This document shows positions 40,247 to 44,962 of a stretch of DNA of 44,962 nt, in pieces. The stretch is taken from positions 1 through 44,962 of the forward strand of contig CASQXY010000011.1 in NCBI GenBank assembly GCA_949432885.1, in the 5' to 3' direction. The notes under the pieces were generated by a model, which had not been told where the DNA came from, ran no database searches, and worked only from the letters and a program-made list of their open reading frames with translations. The first letter of the stretch is position 1. Each line of letters opens with the position of its first letter. A program made the position numbers and the translations under genes. Source of the stretch: an uncultured bacterium. GTDB lineage: Bacteria; Bacillota; Clostridia; Christensenellales; CAG-917.

Positions 40247-40395
40247 GTTCTCTGTTCATCAATTTTACTTCGTGTATTTCCATAGACTTCCACAAAACCT
40301 ACCAAACCTTACATTTTACCTACAAAAACGTATTTTGCCCTACTATCATATTCCTTTGTCATTGAAGTAAGATGTTGGCATAAAAAGGATAGAAA

Positions 40396-40487
40396 ATATC
40401 CAAACAAGGTCAACAATGTGTATATTGAGTGCAGAAAGAGGTTGGGTTTTGGTAAGATACGTGTTGGGACAATTTTTGTTTGGATAT
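40396..40487. repeat. 11-bp inverted repeat around a 70-nt interior
   Basis: ATATCCAAACA (40396-40406) and TGTTTGGATAT (40477-40487) are exact complements. The interior has two GTTGGG copies. It overlaps a 48-codon ORF. A possible origin or regulatory site of the mobile element. Confidence 0.45.
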
Positions 40488-40562
40488 GCTAAACTTTTTA
40501 CATCGGATAAGAATGTGCGTATAGCGAAAACGACAAGCCGAGTGTTTCTTGGAGCGAAGTAA
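40416..40562 (+). CDS. Possible small protein (48 aa)
   Basis: ATG at 40416, with AAGG 6 nt upstream, opens a frame of 48 codons to a TAA at 40560. The product is basic with a hydrophobic middle (GWVLVRYVLGQFLFGY). It matches nothing I know. It may be a chance ORF in the leader of the mobile element. Confidence 0.3.
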   Translation: MCILSAERGWVLVRYVLGQFLFGYAKLFTSDKNVRIAKTTSRVFLGAK

Positions 40563-40678
40563 CGATTGAGTGAAAAGCCACCCGAACAGGGTCAGTGGTT
40601 GCGTTTAACGGGCGACGTATGACGAGATCATATTTACGGCATTTTTATTCGCCAAAATAATCATAAGGAGGCTTAAAA

Positions 40679-40810
40679 ATGCTACGCACGGAATTTACCA
40701 TTGAAACACTCGGCGAAGCGGATATAGCGACGTTAACGGATAGCGCACGGTGCACATTTTTTGACACATTACTATCCGCTATATTGGGAATAGCAATGCC
40801 CGTAACATAA
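40679..40810 (+). CDS. Small protein upstream of rep (43 aa)
   Basis: An excellent ribosome site (AAGGAGG) lies 7 nt before the ATG at 40679; the frame runs to a TAA at 40808-40810. The N-terminal half is acidic (TIETLGEADIATLTDSA) and the C-terminal half hydrophobic. I do not recognise it. It lies between the left-end hairpins and the rep gene, where plasmids often keep a small copy-control protein, but no such family is evident. The strong ribosome site is the main reason to call it. Confidence 0.5.
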   Translation: MLRTEFTIETLGEADIATLTDSARCTFFDTLLSAILGIAMPVT

Positions 40811-40878
40811 CTACAGCAAATTATCTTAACTTCACTTGAAGTAGATTAGAAAACAAAAACTCGAAAGCAAAAAATCAA

Positions 40879-40943
40879 TGGCAACGTATAAAAAAGTACG
40901 GTGCTTTTATAACCATTGCCAAAAATAGAAAACTTGCACCGTA
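40879..40943 (+). promoter_or_regulatory. Two mutually exclusive hairpins in the rep leader
   Basis: Hairpin 1 pairs TGGCAA and TATAAAA (40879-40884, 40887-40893) with TTTTATA and TTGCCA (40905-40911, 40916-40921). Its loop holds TACGGTGC (40897-40904), which can instead pair with GCACCGTA (40936-40943) just before the rep ribosome site (40964-40969). The overlap suggests a translational or transcriptional switch controlling Rep level. Confidence 0.5.
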
Positions 40944-40978
40944 AAACCAACAAAATAAGAAATAAGGAGCATAAAACA

Positions 40979-41731
40979 ATGATATATAAACGAGCAAAAA
41001 TCTATTATGACGGCAGTCATTATATAGCCATACCGAGTGAGAATTTTTCTCACAAAAAAGGCTGTGCGCATAAATCCAAAGATAAGCAAACTTTGGGAGT
41101 AATGAGCAAAGACAGACAAAGGATAAACGCTATAAAACGGAGAGTACGGTTAATGCGTAAGGTGTATTTACAGGAATGGAATTACTTTTGTACGTTCACC
41201 TATGACGATACCAAACACGATGAGGATTCTTTTAAGGAAAAACTGCGTAACACTCTGAAACACCTCGTCTATCGCAAACAATGGAAATACATAGGTGCTT
41301 GGGAGCGTTCGCCAGATAAACATAGATTGCACCTTCACGGGATATTCTATATTCCGCTGATGATAGGCGAGCTTATCCAAACAACGGATTACAGCACTAC
41401 AAATCACCGTATGCAGATTGCTTATCAAAATACGCACTTTCTTAAACAATTCGGGCGGAATGATTTCAAGGAGTTAGGCAGCCAAGCGGACATTGTTAAG
41501 TCTGTAAGATACCTGATGAAATACATAACAAAATCTAATGAGAAGTTAGCCTACGGCGGAAAACTGCCTACCTACTTTATATCCGACGTTATGGATAACG
41601 ATATTGCCTGTAAATGCGGAGTAGACGACAAGAAAGTCGTACTGTTCGATGACTTTATCTGTTATGAGGACGGCGAGATAATCGGCAACGTGGGCAGAGA
41701 TACGATAGAGCGACTACCCAAAAGCAATTAA
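40979..41731 (+). CDS. HUH-type rolling-circle replication initiator (Rep)
   Basis: A 250-residue protein with the three Rep motifs: motif 1 FCTFTYDD (70-77), the HUH metal motif HLHG (H118, H120) and a Tyr-x2-Lys motif in RYLMKYITK (Y178 and Y182), which would nick DNA and hold the 5' end. It resembles phage/plasmid ORF2/G2P-like replication proteins. The ATG at 40979 follows AAGGAG. The partner serine recombinase downstream suggests an element that both replicates by rolling circle and integrates. No relaxase partner, coupling protein or plasmid partition gene is present. Confidence 0.82.
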   Translation: MIYKRAKIYYDGSHYIAIPSENFSHKKGCAHKSKDKQTLGVMSKDRQRINAIKRRVRLMRKVYLQEWNYFCTFTYDDTKHDEDSFKEKLRNTLKHLVYRKQWKYIGAWERSPDKHRLHLHGIFYIPLMIGELIQTTDYSTTNHRMQIAYQNTHFLKQFGRNDFKELGSQADIVKSVRYLMKYITKSNEKLAYGGKLPTYFISDVMDNDIACKCGVDDKKVVLFDDFICYEDGEIIGNVGRDTIERLPKSN

Positions 41732-41739
41732 ATACTTAT

Positions 41740-41886
41740 GTCTTTCGTCCTGCGGAGAATAAACGAAAACGCACTGTCCGTCAAGGGTAAATACATTGCT
41801 ACGCAACCCTTGACAGACCGAACATTTTATAAAACGCAATTCACTCAATACTGCTTTTCCGTTTATTCCCGTGGCCGTCGAAAGAC
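41740..41886. repeat. Three-tier nested inverted repeat between rep and recombinase (N3)
   Basis: Outer arms GTCTTTCG/CGAAAGAC (41740-41747 and 41879-41886), middle GAATAAACG/CGTTTATTC (41757-41765 and 41860-41868), inner TCAAGGGT/ACCCTTGA (41781-41788 and 41806-41813). It fills the whole 188-bp gap between the two genes. Short frames of 61 codons are open on both strands but are a by-product of the symmetry. Confidence 0.75.
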
Positions 41887-41919
41887 AAAACAAAATCAAT
41901 ATAAAAGGAGATTAAAAAA

Positions 41920-43422
41920 ATGAAAACAGCAGTAATTTATGCCCGATACAGTTCGGACAGCCAAACAGAACAAAGTATAGAGGGACAGATGAGAGTTTGT
42001 GAAGAATACGCAAAGTCCCACGATATACTCATACTCAACACTTACATAGACCGTGCAATGACAGGCACAAACGATAGACGTCCCGATTTTCAACGAATGA
42101 TACAGGAAAGCAGTCGTAAAGAATGGGATTACGTGCTTGTGTATAAGTTAGATAGATTTAGCCGTAATAAATACGAAACGGCAATATATAAGAAAGCGCT
42201 TAAAGACAATAAAGTTAAAGTATTGTCTGCTACCGAGTATATTCCCGATACTCCCGAAGCAATAATCTTTGAAAGCATGCTCGAAGGTATGGCGGAATAC
42301 TATTCTGCGGAATTATCTCAAAAAATACGCAGAGGCAATAACGAAAGCAGATTAAAAGGTAATCTAACAGGCGGCAAGATTCCGTACGGATATAAAAACG
42401 TAAATAAGAAAGCGGTTATTGTCCCCGAACAGGCGGAAGTGGTACGATACATATACGAGCAATACTCGATAGGCGTTTACGTTAAAGATATAATTGCCAG
42501 TTTGACAAACAAAGGTATTTACTATTTCGGAAAGCCGTTTGTGCCAAATACTGTGTATAAAATATTGAAAAATGAACGCTATTCGGGAATATATAGACAC
42601 GAAAATAAAATATACGATAATATCTATCCGCAGATAGTACCGCAAGATACTTTTCAACGGGTAAGAAATAATGTACTTAAAAATCAATATGGCAAAAACA
42701 GTATTAAAGTCGTATATCTGTTGCGAAACAAACTTAAATGCGGATATTGCGGGCAGACTATCATAGGCGAAATGGGAACTGCTCATAACGGAGAAAGGAA
42801 GTATTATTATAAGTGCAGAGGCAGAAAAGCGAGGTTGAACGACTGCAAAAAATCCGCTATACGGAAAGATGTTTTAGAAAACATTGTGCTAGATACGGTG
42901 ATAACCGAACTCAAAAAACCGCATATTATGGAAAGCATAATAAACGGAGTATTGCAGGTGCAGGACCGACAAACGCAATGTAACACGGTATTGAATCTGC
43001 TAATTAAAGAGCAAAGGCAAACTGACAATGCAATAAACAACATTATGAACGCAATAGAACAAGGCGGAAGCACGGCAACTGCGATGAAACGATTGCGAGA
43101 ACTTGAAAGCAAGCAAGAAAATTTAAAAAAGCGCATACTAATTGAAAAGAGCAAAACGGCAGTACAGGTTACAGAAAACCAAGTGCGTGAGTTTTACGAA
43201 AAGGCATTGAGGTTAAAACCGCAAATGCTGATCGAGTATCTGATAAAAGAAATAATACTTTTTGACGACAAAATCCAGATACAATTCAATACCCCGATAA
43301 ATGAAAGCCCTGATAACATTACGGGCTTTTCTTTTAGCACAAAAACAGTTAGCCTCGCATATAAAATTCCTTTTAGGACAAATTTGTTGAAATATGATTT
43401 TGAGATAGAAATGTTTATATGA
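41920..43422 (+). CDS. Large serine recombinase
   Basis: A 500-residue recombinase: N-terminal resolvase domain with the nucleophile S11 in VIYARYSSDSQ and YKLDRFSRN, a recombinase domain (about 150-255) with GKIPYGYK, a zinc ribbon (C274, C277, C299, C309) and a coiled-coil region (about 330-420). This is the architecture of integrases from ICE/Tn4451-type elements and phages. AAAAGGAG precedes the ATG. It should integrate and excise the element that also carries Rep. The attachment sites cannot be identified by eye. Confidence 0.95.
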   Translation: MKTAVIYARYSSDSQTEQSIEGQMRVCEEYAKSHDILILNTYIDRAMTGTNDRRPDFQRMIQESSRKEWDYVLVYKLDRFSRNKYETAIYKKALKDNKVKVLSATEYIPDTPEAIIFESMLEGMAEYYSAELSQKIRRGNNESRLKGNLTGGKIPYGYKNVNKKAVIVPEQAEVVRYIYEQYSIGVYVKDIIASLTNKGIYYFGKPFVPNTVYKILKNERYSGIYRHENKIYDNIYPQIVPQDTFQRVRNNVLKNQYGKNSIKVVYLLRNKLKCGYCGQTIIGEMGTAHNGERKYYYKCRGRKARLNDCKKSAIRKDVLENIVLDTVITELKKPHIMESIINGVLQVQDRQTQCNTVLNLLIKEQRQTDNAINNIMNAIEQGGSTATAMKRLRELESKQENLKKRILIEKSKTAVQVTENQVREFYEKALRLKPQMLIEYLIKEIILFDDKIQIQFNTPINESPDNITGFSFSTKTVSLAYKIPFRTNLLKYDFEIEMFI

Positions 43423-43427
43423 TGACG

Positions 43428-43608
43428 ACGGCTATTTATTCCACGTTCCCCTTGACGTGAGCCTCTGCGGAGCGTGTAAGAAGGCAAATAAGGGCGAACA
43501 CATCAACCCACCTAAACAATTATTAGGTGGGTTTTGGTTTGCCTTTAGCGCACAAGCCTAACACGCTCCTTTCTCACGTCAAGGGGCTTTCGCAGCATAA
43601 ACCGCCGT
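43428..43608. repeat. Five-tier nested inverted repeat after the recombinase (N4)
   Basis: From outside in: ACGGC/GCCGT (43428-43432, 43604-43608); CCCCTTGACGTGAG and exact complement (43448-43461, 43573-43586); GGAGCGTGT/ACACGCTCC (43469-43477, 43561-43569); AAGGCAAA/TTTGCCTT (43481-43488, 43538-43545); AACCCACCTAA/TTAGGTGGGTT (43505-43515, 43523-43533). The innermost hairpin is followed by TTGGTTT and can end the recombinase transcript. The structure spans from just after the recombinase stop to the base before the stop of the convergent gene. Confidence 0.8.
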
Positions 43609-44703
43609 TTAAGATTCAAATTTTTCTATAGCGACAATACTTTTACTTATCATTCTATCTATTGAAGAATTCATTGTATCGGTCATAGATAGATAGGCTT
43701 CAAAGTCAACAATAAGCGCATGTGCCGCTTTTGTCAATCTACGCTCAATTCCCATAATATTGTTTAATGCTGATAAAATAGTATTTATTGACTTATTCGA
43801 ATTAAGAATAGCACTTTGCAATTCGTTTAAGTGCGGTATATTTTCTTTTACCTCATTGATGTTATCATTAAATTGGATGAATTTGCTATCCAATAATGAA
43901 AGATAACTATTTTCTATTAGTGACCAGTAATTATCAATATTTTTAATGTGGTCATTAACTCTTATACCAATTTGTTCTAAAGGCGTTGCGAGTTTTCTAC
44001 AAATGTTTCTAACAAAATTTGCATCCGCCTTTCCACTCTGAGTTTGAACACGATGGATTTCTGCTGTTGCCTTGTCGGTTGATGTCCTTATTTCCACTAA
44101 ATCACTTGTCATATTAGTTAATTCAACCGCTAAATTTTCACTATTTTCATTAAAATCTGCAAAATAATCCAAAAAGCCTTTTTCAGATATTGCATCGTTT
44201 TCTTCTACAGAAATACTTGTATCACTCTGATTGGCTTCATTATTTTCGGGCAAATGATTATTGTGTTTTGTATACTTTGGTAAGTAATCGGTTATAGGAC
44301 TACCAAATGCCGTTGTATTTGTAGCTGCACCCGATAAAAGACCTGATAATGTCTCTAACAATTTAGGAAGTTTATTAAACTGAAGGCTATATTCATTTAC
44401 TTTATAAGATTTTATGTCGAACGGTAAATCCTCAATACTTTGTGTAATTATAATTACTTTTTTATTCATAGCGTGGGCTAAACCTAATTCGTAAAAGACA
44501 TTAGGATTTAACCCTGTTAAATCGGCAATCACAATGTCAGCACTATCAATTCCCATAACAATATCTTTTATAATATTTTGTTGTGTATCTAAGTCATCTG
44601 CTCTGCAAAAAGAATATTGTTCTTTAAAATGCTCTTTTAGTTCCTCATATAATGCAGTAAAATCGTTTGAGAATGGTGATATTACAAATACTGTTGGTTT
44701 CAT
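43609..44703 (-). CDS. Nucleoside-deoxyribosyltransferase/TIR-like protein with helical tail
   Basis: A 364-residue protein. Residues 1-115 have the nucleoside 2-deoxyribosyltransferase-like Rossmann pattern also seen in TIR-like effectors: TVFVISPFSNDFTALYEEL, DIVIADLTGLNPNVFYELGL with the candidate catalytic Glu, and KKVIIITQSIEDLPFDI. After an acidic linker (about 140-185), residues 190-364 are a long helical, probably coiled-coil region. Such N-terminal domains occur in bacterial conflict systems as nucleotide-cleaving effectors or sensors. Its place beside a mobile element fits that, but no partner gene is present and the role is inferred. Confidence 0.7.
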   Translation of the reverse strand: MKPTVFVISPFSNDFTALYEELKEHFKEQYSFCRADDLDTQQNIIKDIVMGIDSADIVIADLTGLNPNVFYELGLAHAMNKKVIIITQSIEDLPFDIKSYKVNEYSLQFNKLPKLLETLSGLLSGAATNTTAFGSPITDYLPKYTKHNNHLPENNEANQSDTSISVEENDAISEKGFLDYFADFNENSENLAVELTNMTSDLVEIRTSTDKATAEIHRVQTQSGKADANFVRNICRKLATPLEQIGIRVNDHIKNIDNYWSLIENSYLSLLDSKFIQFNDNINEVKENIPHLNELQSAILNSNKSINTILSALNNIMGIERRLTKAAHALIVDFEAYLSMTDTMNSSIDRMISKSIVAIEKFES

Positions 44704-44841
44704 ATTATTATCTCCTCTGTGGCTTGCAATTTTATCTCATTGACAGTCATAGAATGAATTGTTCTTCTCATACAACATATAATGATTTCATCATATAAAG
44801 TCGATTTTTAATTTTCAATAAACTAATTATAAATGATAATA

Positions 44842-44897
44842 TTTAAAAAGCAACCTAAATCAAACAAAAGTAGTTCGATTTAGATTGCGATTGGTGG
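44842..44897 (-). terminator. Terminator with CCACCA motif, copy E
   Basis: On the minus strand CCACCA (44897-44892), then GCAATCTAAATC pairing with GATTTAGGTTGC (44888-44877 and 44861-44850) and TTTTTAAAT. It presumably ends a minus-strand gene lying beyond the window. It shares stem and loop sequence with copy B. The rest of 44704-44962 shows no gene. Confidence 0.65.
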
Positions 44898-44962
44898 AAC
44901 TGAAAGTGACAAAAACGCACACCCAAATATTCAAAGTAAATCGGCGTGAGTTTTATTGCGTG

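Noticed and set aside
40090..40487. CRISPR array, suggested by several hairpins in a row
   Set aside because: The hairpins differ in sequence and have no regular spacer length.
41714..41923. 61-codon frames on both strands between rep and recombinase
   Set aside because: Both lie in the nested inverted repeat and mirror each other; no ribosome site for either.

Overview
The window looks like a chromosomal segment of an anaerobic, fermentative, Gram-positive-type bacterium of the Clostridia (Bacillota), probably an uncultured gut lineage. The reasons are AGGAGG-type ribosome sites, sigma-A promoters of the TTGACA-17-TATAAT kind, many intrinsic terminators, a bifunctional AdhE, two [FeFe]-hydrogenase-family proteins, a GPH sugar symporter, a YitT protein and a TarI/LicD-type surface polymer cluster. 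No rRNA, complete tRNA or CRISPR array was seen.

Layout. 1-3500: the start of a membrane protein cut by the window edge, and a lipoprotein with about six CxxC repeats. 3900-8300: a TSCPD protein; two PII-like regulators behind a DUF1538 membrane protein; a YitT protein. 8300-10200: a hexapeptide acyltransferase and galM. 10290-17807, all on the minus strand: adhE, two thioredoxin-like [2Fe-2S] ferredoxins, a PAS-containing sensory hydrogenase (HydS), a SpoIIE/PP2C phosphatase and a monomeric group B-like hydrogenase. This looks like a fermentation module joined to a redox or H2 sensing module. 17950-24100: a membrane M28-fold protein lacking its metal ligands, MarR, a GPH transporter, a GNAT and an O-antigen-ligase-like polymerase.

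24240-35829 is a surface-glycan locus arranged around a divergent promoter region at 32282-32615. Rightward: rfbA, rfbB, a GT2 glycosyltransferase and an FdtA/QdtA-type ketoisomerase. Leftward: a DegT aminotransferase, an FkbH-like HAD-IIIC protein, an acyl carrier protein, a GNAT, a glycosyltransferase-LicD fusion, a TarI/IspD cytidylyltransferase and an SDR. Together they predict a dTDP-3-amino-3,6-dideoxyhexose that is N-acylated from an ACP-bound acyl group, plus a CDP-alditol or related donor used by LicD. A ZIP metal transporter follows.

36820-44962 is an AT-rich accessory region: an XRE regulator with a broken neighbour, a xenobiotic-type acetyltransferase, a transglutaminase-like protein, a small mobile element (HUH Rep, two tiny ORFs, large serine recombinase) with long multi-tier inverted repeats in its intergenic spaces, and a nucleoside-deoxyribosyltransferase/TIR-like protein with a helical tail. 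A family of minus-strand terminators directly preceded by a CCACCA-like motif recurs five times here; one copy is joined to a roughly 146-nt highly structured segment. The most interesting candidates are the ACP-dependent sugar acylation module, the hydrogenase/phosphatase/AdhE module, and the Rep-recombinase element with its nested hairpins.
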